Shown piece after piece: positions 33,567 to 42,711 of a DNA stretch of 64,000 nt; position 1 is the stretch's first letter, and every line of letters begins with the position of its first letter. The notes under the pieces were generated by a model. That model saw only the letters and a program-made list of their open reading frames with translations. It ran no database searches and was not told the DNA's origin. The stretch is from Alteribacter aurantiacus DSM 18675 (lineage in GTDB: Bacteria > Bacillota > Bacilli > Bacillales > Salisediminibacteriaceae). The stretch spans positions 2,096,781 to 2,160,780 of the forward strand of contig NZ_KE386941.1 in assembly GCF_000429705.1 (NCBI RefSeq). Reading direction: 5' to 3'. The translations under genes and the position numbers were made by a program.

Positions 33567-35860
33567 TATTCCTTCAATTCGCTTGCCAAGCGGACCTGAC
33601 TTTTCCCAGAATTTTTTGCTAAATAAAGGGCACGATCAGCCATATTAAACAGTCGTATACGAGACTTTTCATCTCCATAGGACCACGTAGAAACCCCACA
33701 TGAAATGGTGACTCGAGGATCTGTCTGTTCTTTTACTTTATTGTAAATCCGCTTAGCTACCTGCTCCGCTCTAGCCTCATCTACCTTTGGTAAGTAAAGG
33801 GCCATTTCCTCTCCGCCCCACCTCGCTGAAACATCGCGGTCTTTTGTATGTTCCTTTAACACCTTGGCTACTTGAATGAGCACCTCGTCCCCCACTTGAT
33901 GTCCATATGTATCGTTAATGACTTTGAAATCATCAATATCCATAAGAATAAAGGAACCGAACGCATCACTTTCCATAGACTCTGTTAATTTTTCATCTAA
34001 GTACGCTCGTGTATAAAGCTTTGTCAAATAATCCCGAATCACCATTTCTCCAAGTTCTTCATGCAACATGGCATTCATGATTGCTAATGTGGAATGGTGG
34101 ACGAGAGACTCGACTAACTTATAACTTTCAAACGAGAAGCCATACTCTTCTTTTTTCAGAAGAACAACAGCACCTTTAATCGTTTTATCATGGACCATCG
34201 GAATGACAATGATGGATTGAAACTCGAAAAACTCATTACTTTGAACACTTCCTTGTAACACACCATCTTCATTTAATTGATTGACATACGTTTTAAGTAC
34301 ATTCCTTACATCTAGCTGTTGAAACGCTTCCGTACTCCCATTTAAATACTCCATCTTTTCATCTTTATACATGACAAAGCCTACTTCATCGCAACGGAAG
34401 GACTCTAGGAAACTTGTACGCATGTATGCTAAAAGATCACGTAAATTAAGCTTAGAATTCAGCTTAGCTGCTGTTTTATTTATCATTTGAAGGTTCGTTA
34501 TGTGCTCATTGGATTGTTCGTATAATCTGGCATTTTCTATTGCATTTCCACCAGTATCTGCAAACATTTGGATAAACCCTAACTCATCTGGTGAAAAAAC
34601 AAGGTTAGCTGTAGATATCAATGTAAGGACTCCATATATGCTTTGCTTTCCTCTTAAAGGAACATATACATACGTGCTACTTGAAGAAAGACAATCCGTT
34701 ACTTGGACTCGACCGGTAAGATATGCTTCTATTGCTAGACTATTGTCATCACTAATATCCAAAGGTTTCACTTGAAGCGAAACACCCTTCATATCAAGAT
34801 CATGGGTGAGCAATAATTCTGATTCAAATGTAGGATACGCCTCATGTAACGAAAACACCATCTCCTTTAAAATCCCCCGCACATCCATAGAAGAATAGAA
34901 TTTTTGGTTGACTTTAAGTAACAACTCATTACGCTTCTTTTCTTCAATCATCGAATTGTAATCAAGCAACCTTTTAATCCAAGGAGTAAATGCAGAAAGA
35001 AGTTCTGTTAATTCCGTCAAGTGTTTTAAGTGACATTCTCCTTCTTCTCGAAGCATAAGCAACATACCGAGTGTGGCATCTGTAGATGATATTGGTACGG
35101 CTACAAAATCATGATAGGTGTGGTCATTTTTAAATAAAGTCCTACCGCCTAAGTCTTGCTTGTTAACAATAGTGAACCCCTGCACCCTTTTTTCCCTAAA
35201 CACCTCTGAGAAGATAGGTTCCGAAATTCCGTAGCTCGCATAATCCCATTGGGGGGTATCGGTTGTTTCAAACGGAAGATAAGCATTTAACGTATTGTCA
35301 TACAAGTATAAAGCCAATGTACAATCTTCCATAAGCTCAGAGACCGTTAATAACAAACGTTTAGCAAATAAATGAAGGCTATGGTTATAATCTGTATCGG
35401 ACAATACGTCAATGACGCGCTCATGAACACTTTCTCTGGTCGAGGCATATTGGTAGCGTCTGTTTGTTTCATCAAGTTGCATACTCATGGACACCGTTTG
35501 TTTAAAGCCGTGTAAGAAAGCTTTTACAGCAGATGCTTGGGGATGATCTAATGGAAGCAAAATGCCAAGGTAGCCATCCCAAACTCCTTCATCTTGGTTA
35601 ATTGACACCGTAACAGCATCCACTTTATACCCTTTATATATGTATGGAAAGCCTTGCTCTCTATACTCGTCTTCTATTGAATTGAAAGCAAGGATCATTT
35701 CTCTGTCTAATGTTCCTAGTTCTTTCATCGTCCAAACCTTGCCTCTCTTATCAGCGATGAAAAGTATGGCCGGATCAAAAAGGTCAATAAATGAGGATTC
35801 TTCTTTTTCATTAATGATATAATAGAAGATCTTTGAGAAATTTATTGACTTTGTGGGCAT
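33566..35860 (-). CDS. dgcP: GAF-GGDEF protein, putative diguanylate cyclase (YtrP/DgcP)
   Basis: A 764-residue cytoplasmic protein with at least two GAF-like sensory regions (about residues 140-290 and 430-580) and a C-terminal GGDEF domain. The metal-binding motif is MDIDDFKVINDTYGHQVGDE near residue 640. The active-site loop reads WGGEEM, where GG(D/E)EF is standard, so the last Phe is replaced by Met. Family members make cyclic di-GMP. The chosen ATG follows GGAGGTGAATCAA. Its place beside ytsP and rpsD matches B. subtilis ytrP (dgcP). Confidence 0.85.
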   Translation of the reverse strand: MPTKSINFSKIFYYIINEKEESSFIDLFDPAILFIADKRGKVWTMKELGTLDREMILAFNSIEDEYREQGFPYIYKGYKVDAVTVSINQDEGVWDGYLGILLPLDHPQASAVKAFLHGFKQTVSMSMQLDETNRRYQYASTRESVHERVIDVLSDTDYNHSLHLFAKRLLLTVSELMEDCTLALYLYDNTLNAYLPFETTDTPQWDYASYGISEPIFSEVFREKRVQGFTIVNKQDLGGRTLFKNDHTYHDFVAVPISSTDATLGMLLMLREEGECHLKHLTELTELLSAFTPWIKRLLDYNSMIEEKKRNELLLKVNQKFYSSMDVRGILKEMVFSLHEAYPTFESELLLTHDLDMKGVSLQVKPLDISDDNSLAIEAYLTGRVQVTDCLSSSSTYVYVPLRGKQSIYGVLTLISTANLVFSPDELGFIQMFADTGGNAIENARLYEQSNEHITNLQMINKTAAKLNSKLNLRDLLAYMRTSFLESFRCDEVGFVMYKDEKMEYLNGSTEAFQQLDVRNVLKTYVNQLNEDGVLQGSVQSNEFFEFQSIIVIPMVHDKTIKGAVVLLKKEEYGFSFESYKLVESLVHHSTLAIMNAMLHEELGEMVIRDYLTKLYTRAYLDEKLTESMESDAFGSFILMDIDDFKVINDTYGHQVGDEVLIQVAKVLKEHTKDRDVSARWGGEEMALYLPKVDEARAEQVAKRIYNKVKEQTDPRVTISCGVSTWSYGDEKSRIRLFNMADRALYLAKNSGKSQVRLASELKE

Positions 35861-36123
35861 TTGATTCACCTCCGAATACACATCCATTTACCCATGCTCA
35901 TAGTCATTATACCCTTGATTCAACGATTTGCACTTTTTTAATCTAAGTTTTTCAAATATTTTTTGCACCTCACACGATCTCCTTTCTCTAGATTGTGCTC
36001 GCATAAATTCTTGATTTTTGATTATCCTCTTCTTTAATAAAAATATGGTTTAAGCTTAATCGTGACGCAATCGCTCATCCCTGTGTTTCTTGTTTACAAA
36101 AACAGCGTTTATTTAAGACACCC
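35861..36123. other. Gap between dgcP and the rpsD promoter
   Basis: AT-rich divergent intergenic region that should contain the dgcP promoter on the minus strand. No convincing operator, hairpin or reading frame was seen. Confidence 0.4.
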
Positions 36124-36150
36124 TTGACTTTTCCCCTGTGACGTTATACA
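36124..36150 (+). promoter_or_regulatory. Candidate sigma-A promoter for rpsD
   Basis: TTGACT and TATACA are separated by 15 bases, slightly short of the usual 17. Position fits a transcript that starts just ahead of the S4 leader structure. Confidence 0.6.
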
Positions 36151-36189
36151 CTGTTCTTTGTGCAAATAAGACAGCCAAAGGTGAACATT

Positions 36190-36300
36190 ATATAGTTTCA
36201 TTTTATTCCCGTTATGTACGAGGTGCATCGTGTAACCTCCAGCTGTCGAGGCGATGGTGCATGAAAATAAAATGACTGTGTAATCGGGATCGCCACTTAC
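36190..36300 (+). ncRNA. Ribosomal protein S4 autoregulatory leader
   Basis: The untranslated leader before rpsD contains TCATTTTATT pairing with AATAAAATGA about 60 bases later, a CCCGTTA block pairing with TAATCGGG that overlaps the first helix, and an inner GCATCG / CGATG hairpin. This interlocked arrangement is what is expected of the Firmicutes S4 leader, a pseudoknot bound by S4 to repress its own translation. The structure was worked out by eye. Confidence 0.7.
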
Positions 36301-36344
36301 TGTTCTGTTTCACAAATATACGTTTTACGAAGGAGGAGCTAATT

Positions 36345-36947
36345 ATGGCTCGATATACTGGACCATCTTGGAAGCTTTCTCGTCGTTTAGGTATCTCTCT
36401 AAGCGGAACTGGGAAAGAACTACAAAAGCGCCCTTACGGACCTGGTGAACACGGTCCTAACCAGCGCAAAAAAATGAGTGAATACGGACTTCAGCTTCAA
36501 GAGAAGCAGAAGCTTCGCCACCTTTACGGAATGAACGAACGTCAATTCCGTCGCATGTTTGATGAGGCAGGAAACATGAAAGGGATCCACGGTGAAAACT
36601 TCATGATCCTTCTTGAATCTCGTCTTGACAACCTTGTTTACCGTGCCGGTCTTGCACGCACTCGTCGTCAAGCTCGTCAATTGGTTAACCACGGTCACAT
36701 CGTTGTTGACGGTGGACGCGTAGACATCCCGTCTTACCGCGTAAAGCCTGGTCAAACAATCACTGTTCGTGAAAAGTCTCGCAACCTAACTGTAGTTAAG
36801 GAAGCACTAGACGTAAACGACTTCGTACCAGCTTACCTTGATGCTAACACTGATAACCTAGAAGCAACTTACACTCGTCTTCCTGAGCGTTCTGAGCTTC
36901 CAGCTGAAATCAGCGAGCAGCTTATCGTTGAGTTCTACTCTCGTTAA
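36345..36947 (+). CDS. rpsD: 30S ribosomal protein S4
   Basis: Primary 16S rRNA-binding protein, 200 residues as in Bacillus. It begins MARYTGPSWKLSRRLG, typical of S4, and carries the S4 RNA-binding domain from about residue 92 (SRLDNLVYRAGLARTRRQAR). The N-terminal zinc cysteines found in some S4 variants are absent, so it is the C- (zinc-free) form. AAGGAGGAGCTAATT precedes the ATG. It forms a single-gene unit with a regulatory leader and a strong terminator. Confidence 0.98.
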   Translation: MARYTGPSWKLSRRLGISLSGTGKELQKRPYGPGEHGPNQRKKMSEYGLQLQEKQKLRHLYGMNERQFRRMFDEAGNMKGIHGENFMILLESRLDNLVYRAGLARTRRQARQLVNHGHIVVDGGRVDIPSYRVKPGQTITVREKSRNLTVVKEALDVNDFVPAYLDANTDNLEATYTRLPERSELPAEISEQLIVEFYSR

Positions 36948-36959
36948 TAAGTTGACTAG

Positions 36960-36995
36960 CTTAAAAAAGCAGATCCTTTTGGGTCTGCTTTTTTT
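36960..36995 (+). terminator. Terminator after rpsD
   Basis: AAAAAAGCAGATCC / GGGTCTGCTTTTTTT with a four-base loop. Confidence 0.95.
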
Positions 36996-37063
36996 GTGGT
37001 TATAGGGGTAGATTGGAAATGATGCTGCCTTGAATAAAGGGGCTTGAACGAGCCTCTAAACTA

Positions 37064-37100
37064 AACAAACCGGTCCCTAAATAGGAACCGGTTTGTTTTG
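37064..37100 (-). terminator. Terminator after tyrS
   Basis: On the minus strand AACAAACCGGTTCC / GGGACCGGTTTGTT with a short loop and flanking T residues. Confidence 0.88.
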
Positions 37101-37104
37101 GATA

Positions 37105-38379
37105 CTACCCTTCGTAATGAACGAGGAAATTCTTCTTTTTACCACGGCGGATGATTGTGAACTGACCGTCGATCTTATCTTCATCACTCATCGTTTTATC
37201 CATCTCTTGGCATCGGTCTCCGTTAATGTAGACCGCTCCGTTTTTGATGTCCTCTCTCGCTTGTCGTTTTGATGGAGATACGCCTCCTTCAACAAGAACA
37301 TCGATGAGGCCCTTCCCTTCTTCAATGGTGAATGAAGGGACGTCTTTAAACCCTTGTTTCACCTCTTCTGCAGAAAGTGATTTAAGGTCTCCTCCTCCGA
37401 ATAACGCCGCTGAAATGTTCTGAGCCTGCTTCACTGCGTCTTCACTATGAACAAATCGAGTCAATTCTTCAGCAAGGCGCTTTTGAGCTGCTCGTTCATG
37501 CGGGCGTTCGGCTACTTCTGTTTCTAAAGTAGCGATCTCATCAGGTGTTAAGAACGTAAAGAATTTCAGAAACTTAATGACATCATTGTCGTCTGTGTTT
37601 AATAAGAACTGGTAGAATTCATAAGGGGACGTCTTTTCCGGATCAAGCCAGATCGCTCCTCCTTCTGTTTTACCGAATTTTGTACCATCGGCTTTTGTTA
37701 CAAGTGGGATTGTAAACCCGAACGCTTTTGCTTTTTCGTCTTCTTCCTGACCATACATTTTTCGAATAAACTCAAGGCCTGACGTAATGTTGCCCCACTG
37801 GTCGCTTCCACCTATTTGAAGTTTGCAATTCTCTTCTTTGTACAAATGGTAGAAGTCGTAAGATTGAAGAATCATGTAGCTAAATTCCGTAAAAGAAATT
37901 CCTGATTGGATACGAGACTCCACGGAGTCTTTAGCGAGCATGTAGTTCAGACTGAAGTTTTTTCCTACATCACGCAAGAAATCAATCACACTCATTTCAC
38001 TGATCCAATCATAGTTGTTTTTAAGCTTTGCGCCGTTTTCGCCGTCGAAGTCCAAGAAGCGTTTTAGCTGTTCGCGGATTTTGTCACTGAATCCTTCTAC
38101 GACACTTTGTTCATTTAATGTACGCTCTGCTTTTTTACCACTAGGATCGCCGATTAAACCAGTTGCCCCACCAACAAGTGGAAGCGGTTTGTGACCTTCG
38201 AGTTGAAAGCGTCGAAGGGTAATGATTGTCAGCAGGTGTCCGATATGCAGACTATCCCCTGTAGGGTCGAAACCGCAATACAAGGATACTTTCTCTTTAT
38301 TAAGCAAATCCGTAAGTCCGGACTCGTCTGTCATTTGATTAACCAGGCCGCGGTACTGAAGTTCTTCTAATAACGTCAT
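37105..38379 (-). CDS. tyrS: Tyrosyl-tRNA synthetase
   Basis: Charges tRNA-Tyr. The 424 residues match the bacterial TyrS. Class I motifs: HIGH in DPTGDSLHIGHLLTI near residue 48, and the KMSKS equivalent KFGKTEGGAIWLD near residue 232. Tyrosine-binding YMILQSYDFYHLY is near 170. A C-terminal S4-like RNA-binding domain (VSPSKRQAREDIKNG) starts near residue 355. Expression is controlled by the Tyr T-box upstream. The order rpsD-tyrS (convergent) matches B. subtilis. Confidence 0.97.
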   Translation of the reverse strand: MTLLEELQYRGLVNQMTDESGLTDLLNKEKVSLYCGFDPTGDSLHIGHLLTIITLRRFQLEGHKPLPLVGGATGLIGDPSGKKAERTLNEQSVVEGFSDKIREQLKRFLDFDGENGAKLKNNYDWISEMSVIDFLRDVGKNFSLNYMLAKDSVESRIQSGISFTEFSYMILQSYDFYHLYKEENCKLQIGGSDQWGNITSGLEFIRKMYGQEEDEKAKAFGFTIPLVTKADGTKFGKTEGGAIWLDPEKTSPYEFYQFLLNTDDNDVIKFLKFFTFLTPDEIATLETEVAERPHERAAQKRLAEELTRFVHSEDAVKQAQNISAALFGGGDLKSLSAEEVKQGFKDVPSFTIEEGKGLIDVLVEGGVSPSKRQAREDIKNGAVYINGDRCQEMDKTMSDEDKIDGQFTIIRRGKKKNFLVHYEG

Positions 38380-38410
38380 GATTTTTCACCTCTATCTTAA
38401 TTTTAAACAC

Positions 38411-38643
38411 AAAAAAAGCTCCTCCCAAAAAAGGGACGAGATTCTCGCGGTACCACCCTCGTTGAAAATGATTGATGTCATTTTCCACTCACGGATAACG
38501 GTCCGCTAGCCGCCAATGGACTTGGAAGCTCAGAGATGTAATTCACAAAACGACTGTGTTCCGGTTTTCACCAACCACCGGCTCTCTAAATACAGGGAGA
38601 CGTCTGCTACTGCTTTCTCTTCATTGCTTTTAGCTATATTATT
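38411..38643 (-). ncRNA. T-box leader, tyrosine specific
   Basis: On the minus strand the leader contains the T-box core AGGGTGGTACCGCG (38446-38459), followed by a terminator (CTCGTCCC / GGGAGGAG, then seven T, 38411-38440). Stem I has AGAGAAAGCAGTAGCAGAC near its base, and the specifier loop holds TAC (38538-38540), a Tyr codon, in GAATTACATCTCTGAG. Uncharged tRNA-Tyr would stabilise the antiterminator and turn on tyrS. Confidence 0.93.
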
Positions 38644-38649
38644 TATCCA

Positions 38650-38678
38650 TTTTTATCATAAATCCGTACAGCTGTCAA
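38650..38678 (-). promoter_or_regulatory. Candidate sigma-A promoter for the T-box/tyrS transcript
   Basis: On the minus strand TTGACA, 17 bases, TAAAAA. It lies immediately upstream of the T-box leader. Confidence 0.65.
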
Positions 38679-38727
38679 ACCTACATTACGACATAACCAT
38701 ACATATTGTATTAAATAAGGATCAATA

Positions 38728-38740
38728 TATGCTATAATAT
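38728..38740 (+). promoter_or_regulatory. Extended -10 promoter element for the PBP gene
   Basis: TATGCTATAAT carries a TGn extension before TATAAT, about 30 bp upstream of the penicillin-binding protein start. No good -35 hexamer is visible at the right distance. Confidence 0.5.
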
Positions 38741-38767
38741 TGTTGACTTTCTAGGGGGTTTTAAACA

Positions 38768-41700
38768 ATGTCAGATAAAAAATTTTCATTCGGAGATTTA
38801 TTTCGGCGGCGTGAAACCAAATCGGTTTTAAAGGGCTTCCGTGTAACATCTCAAGTTGTTTGGAATTTATTTTTAATATTTATCGTAATTGGTTTAATGA
38901 GTATTTTCTTTGTAGGAGGCGCAGGTGCTGGTTATTTTGCCTCTCTGGTAAAAGACGAGCCTATTCGAAGCTACGATGAAATGAAGGAAGACATCTATGA
39001 TTACGAGCAAACGTCCACCATTTATTTTGCTGACGGTATCGAGGTCGGGGAAGTACGTTCTGATTTGGAACGACATCCAGCAGAGCTAGATGAAATTTCT
39101 CAATACTTGATTGACGCCGTTATTGCAACTGAGGATGAATATTTTTACGAGCACGAAGGAATTGTACCTAAAGCTTTGCTAAGAGCTACATACCAAGAGT
39201 TCGCGAATTCTACTGTTCAAACAGGAGGAAGTACCCTTACTCAACAACTCATTAAAAACCAAATCTTATCCAGCGAGGTTTCGTTTGATCGTAAGGCAAC
39301 AGAAATCCTTCTCGCCATGAGATTGGAGCAATTCTTTGAAAAAGACGAAATTCTTGAAGCTTATTTAAACATTGTTCCATTCGGACGAAATGCTAACGGG
39401 CGTCAAATTGCTGGAGCTCAGTCAGCGGCCCAAGGAATCTTTGGCGTAGATGCGGATGAACTAAACATACCACAGGCTGCCTTTATTGCTGGCCTTCCAC
39501 AAAGTCCGTTTGGCTACACACCGTTCACTGGGGCAGGTGAAGTAAAAGAAAACTTTGATGATGATCACCCTGGTGTTCGTCGTATGAGAACAGTACTTGA
39601 TCGAATGCATCGTCACGGCTACATTGATTCTGAGGAGTATGAGCGATATATCAATTATGATATTGTTGCCGATTTGACTGAGAGAACGGAAGACAACTAT
39701 GAGCTTTATCCTAAAGTTACGTATGAAGTGTTAAGACGAGCAACTAGTAAATTAGCTCAACAATATATTACAGAAGCTGAGATTGATCTTTCAGAAATTG
39801 AAGATGAAACCGAACGCAATGAAATTATTAACGAATATAGAGAAAAAGCCGAACGAGAGCTACGCGGTGGAGGGCTTCATATTCACACCACAATTGATAA
39901 AGAGATCTATGATGCGCAAGCAGAAGTTGTGAAAAACTTTGAGCATTTCTACAGTGATCTAACAGTTGAAGATACAGACTCTGAAACCGGTGAAGAAATT
40001 AAGTACGATGCCATGCAAGAACTTGGCGCGACACTTATAGAAAATGATACGGGTAAAATAATCAGTTTCGTAGGTGGACGCGACCCAGACCAACAGTTCA
40101 ACACAGCAACACAGGCTAGAACATCCGTCGGCTCCACAATGAAGCCATTTACATTTGCTGCATTAATGGAATTAGGAGCTGTTCAACCAGGGTTCATCTC
40201 ACCAGATGTCCCTTATGAAACACCGTACGCTGAGCACCCTGTTACAAACTTTAACAACCAATACAGTGGACTTATGACGATACGGGAAGCACTGCAACGT
40301 TCAAGAAACGTTCCTGCTGTAAGAGAATACAACCGTGCAGATGGTAACGACATCCGTCCATTTTTGACGAATAATAATCTAGTTCCATCTGATCAAGAAA
40401 TGTATGAAGTCCTTCCATTAGGCTCTGAAGTAATCAGTGTCGAGAACAATACAAACGCTTATGCAACTTTTGCTCGAAACGGAAAATATAAAGACAGCTA
40501 TATGATTGAGCGCATTGAAAGAAACGACGGTGAAGTTGTCTTTGAGCATGAAACCACCGAACGTGATGTTTACTCTGAACAAACTGCTTATTTAAGCATT
40601 GATATGATGAGAGACGTCCTAGAATCCGGTGGAGGTACTGCTGCAGCATTACCTAGCATGCTTAATTTCTCAAGCGACTTGGCTGGTAAAACAGGTACTT
40701 CTCAAGGGGTACGTGATGCTTGGTTTGTAGGCTCTAATCCGAACATATCCATGGGTGTATGGTTTGGCTACCGAGATAACCTACAACTTCCTTATGAAGA
40801 CTCTAGTCAAGGATCTCTAAGCTACTCACGAAGAGTTCAAACGATGTGGGCAGAACTTGCGAATGTAGCGTATGAGATTAACCCTGATCTTATGGATCCA
40901 GGTGAGAACTTCCAAGAACCAAGCGGTATTGTCCGACAAGAAGTTTGTGGGATTTCAGGGCTACTCCCTTCCGATTTGTGTCGTGAGGCCGGACTTGTTA
41001 CAACAGACTTGTTTAACGCAGAACACGTTCCTACAGAGCGTGATGATAGTCTTGAAAGAGTTCGATACGTTAAAGTCGGTGATAACAACTATAAAGCGTT
41101 AGATTCTACACCTTCTGAATTCACCCGATCGGGCGTTTCTGTTAAAGAAGAATACTTCGATTTTGATGGTGATCTTGCTGAATTCCTACCAGATGATTGG
41201 GACACATTAGTCCCTGATGAAGATGCACCAGATAACGGTCAAACGCCAAGTACACTAAACAGTGTCACTACTTCAGGCAGTTCTGTTCGTTGGAGTGCTC
41301 ACTCTGATGATGACGTCATCGGGTATCGTGTGTATAGATCTTCATCAGCAAATGGAAACTTCAGTAAGGTAGACAGCGTCCGTTGGGATGAGTCCTTCTC
41401 CTACTCCGGTTCTTCCGGTTACTACGTTGTCACCGCAGTAGATGTAGCTGGAAGAGAGTCAAGTCAAGGCTCTCCGGTCAGAATTGGTTCAGGTTCTTCA
41501 AGTAATGATGATGATGATGACGATGACGACGATTCTGACAGCAACAGAGAAGATGACAGCGACTCGGACAGCAGTGATGAGGAATCAGACAACGATAATG
41601 ACAACGGTAATGGTAACGGTAACGGTAATGGTAACGGTAATGGCAACGATAATGGCAATGGCAACGGCAACGGCAACGATAACGGTAATGGTAACGGTAA

Positions 41701-41818
41701 TAATGAGAACGATGATTCTGATGATGAGCCGGATGATGAGCCAGATGACGAACCGGATGACGAACCGGATGACGAGCCGGATGATGATGAGGAAGATGAT
41801 GAGCATGAGGACGATTAA
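38768..41818 (+). CDS. Class A penicillin-binding protein with FN3 domain and repetitive acidic tail
   Basis: Bifunctional peptidoglycan synthase, 1,016 residues. After a cytoplasmic start and one membrane segment (about 28-60) comes a glycosyltransferase (ATEDEYFYEHEG near 120; QTGGSTLTQQLIKN near 150). The transpeptidase has SxxK as GSTMKPF near 455, SRN as QRSRNVPAV near 510 and KTGTSQGVRDAW near 640. A fibronectin type III-like domain follows (about 828-905), then a tail of poly-Asp, Asn-Gly repeats and DDEP repeats. The tail, about 110 residues, lies outside the cell. It resembles PBP1A/1B types. GGGGG precedes the ATG. Confidence 0.93.
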   Translation: MSDKKFSFGDLFRRRETKSVLKGFRVTSQVVWNLFLIFIVIGLMSIFFVGGAGAGYFASLVKDEPIRSYDEMKEDIYDYEQTSTIYFADGIEVGEVRSDLERHPAELDEISQYLIDAVIATEDEYFYEHEGIVPKALLRATYQEFANSTVQTGGSTLTQQLIKNQILSSEVSFDRKATEILLAMRLEQFFEKDEILEAYLNIVPFGRNANGRQIAGAQSAAQGIFGVDADELNIPQAAFIAGLPQSPFGYTPFTGAGEVKENFDDDHPGVRRMRTVLDRMHRHGYIDSEEYERYINYDIVADLTERTEDNYELYPKVTYEVLRRATSKLAQQYITEAEIDLSEIEDETERNEIINEYREKAERELRGGGLHIHTTIDKEIYDAQAEVVKNFEHFYSDLTVEDTDSETGEEIKYDAMQELGATLIENDTGKIISFVGGRDPDQQFNTATQARTSVGSTMKPFTFAALMELGAVQPGFISPDVPYETPYAEHPVTNFNNQYSGLMTIREALQRSRNVPAVREYNRADGNDIRPFLTNNNLVPSDQEMYEVLPLGSEVISVENNTNAYATFARNGKYKDSYMIERIERNDGEVVFEHETTERDVYSEQTAYLSIDMMRDVLESGGGTAAALPSMLNFSSDLAGKTGTSQGVRDAWFVGSNPNISMGVWFGYRDNLQLPYEDSSQGSLSYSRRVQTMWAELANVAYEINPDLMDPGENFQEPSGIVRQEVCGISGLLPSDLCREAGLVTTDLFNAEHVPTERDDSLERVRYVKVGDNNYKALDSTPSEFTRSGVSVKEEYFDFDGDLAEFLPDDWDTLVPDEDAPDNGQTPSTLNSVTTSGSSVRWSAHSDDDVIGYRVYRSSSANGNFSKVDSVRWDESFSYSGSSGYYVVTAVDVAGRESSQGSPVRIGSGSSSNDDDDDDDDDSDSNREDDSDSDSSDEESDNDNDNGNGNGNGNGNGNGNDNGNGNGNGNDNGNGNGNNENDDSDDEPDDEPDDEPDDEPDDEPDDDEEDDEHEDD
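41503..41779 (+). repeat. Coding tandem repeats: Asp tract, Asn-Gly repeats, DDEP repeats
   Basis: Three in-frame low-complexity blocks: GATGAT/GACGAC codons (41503-41530), six-base AAYGGY units (41591-41702), and twelve-base GATGAYGARCCR units (41720-41779). They are slippage-prone, so length may vary between strains while keeping frame. Confidence 0.9.
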
Positions 41819-41888
41819 TCATCTGATCACCTTTTTAAAAAAGTAATTTAAAGTACAAAGTGATTGACACTAGCTACGAACATTGCTT

Positions 41889-41938
41889 CGAGGCTGCCCC
41901 AAAGGAAACATGTATCTTTGGGCAGCCTCTTTTTTATT
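41889..41938 (+). terminator. Terminator after the PBP gene
   Basis: GAGGCTGCCCCAAAG / CTTTGGGCAGCCTC with an 11-base loop, then six T. Confidence 0.93.
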
Positions 41939-42052
41939 TACGATAGTGTGAATTTTTTGTCATTTCTCCAATGTTTTTCTTGATTATGATATAGTGAAAC
42001 AAGAGTAATGCATTTTAAAAGAGGTACGATTAGTGGAAAAGGTGGGTTGCCC

Positions 42053-42685
42053 GTGGAGCACCGAAAAACATACCACTCCTACGAGATTACAGACCGTGAC
42101 AAAAACCTTTTAGTTGAAGGTCCAATTGAAAAAGAAACACTGGAGCGTTTAACAATGGATGAAGGCTTAGTTGCGTTTCGTCCACCGGACAAGCAAAAGG
42201 AAGCCCTTTTAAAAGTTATCGAAATGCCCGAAAGCAGGATTATCGTTGCAAGAGACGGAGACAAAATCGTTGGCTATGCAACCTTTTTATACCCTGATCC
42301 TCTTGAGCGATGGTCAGAAGCCAACATGGATAACCTGATAGAGCTTGGAGCCATTGAAATATCCTCAGACTATCGAGGGTACAACCTTGCAAAAACCATC
42401 CTTAAGGTTTCAATGATGGACGATGCGATGGAAGATTATATCACCATTACAACCGAATATTATTGGCATTGGGATTTAAGAGGTACAGGATTATCTATTT
42501 GGGAATATAGAGATGTGATGGAAAAGGTCATGAAAGCAGGCGGTCTCGAATGGTACGCCACAGATGATCCGGAAATCTGCTCTCACCCAGCCAATTGCCT
42601 TATGGCCAGAGTCGGGAACCGTGTGAATAGCGAATCTGTAGAAGAGTTTAACCGCATTCGATTTAAGCATAAATACATGTTCTGA
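42053..42685 (+). CDS. acuA: Acetyltransferase AcuA
   Basis: GNAT-family enzyme that acetylates and inactivates acetyl-CoA synthetase (AcsA). With a GTG start it has 210 residues, the same as B. subtilis AcuA; AAGGTGG lies seven bases before this GTG. The longer frame from an upstream ATG has no ribosome site. The acetyl-CoA region is near LGAIEISSDYRGYNLAKTIL (about residue 105). It begins an acuA-acuB-acuC operon. Its target gene acsA, divergent in B. subtilis, is not here. Confidence 0.92.
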   Translation: MEHRKTYHSYEITDRDKNLLVEGPIEKETLERLTMDEGLVAFRPPDKQKEALLKVIEMPESRIIVARDGDKIVGYATFLYPDPLERWSEANMDNLIELGAIEISSDYRGYNLAKTILKVSMMDDAMEDYITITTEYYWHWDLRGTGLSIWEYRDVMEKVMKAGGLEWYATDDPEICSHPANCLMARVGNRVNSESVEEFNRIRFKHKYMF

Positions 42686-42711
42686 TTTTTTCTAAATTGG
42701 GGGAAAGCCTT

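Noticed and set aside
38516..38737. A plus-strand frame upstream of the PBP gene
   Set aside because: It lies over the T-box leader and tyrS promoter, with no ribosome site.
41591..41779. Regular repeats that might suggest a CRISPR-like array
   Set aside because: The units are six and twelve bases long, in frame and without spacers; they code for Asn-Gly and DDEP repeats.
41464..41846. Several frames on both strands over the PBP tail
   Set aside because: They are shadows of low-complexity repeats (His/Met/Leu-rich translations) and not genes.
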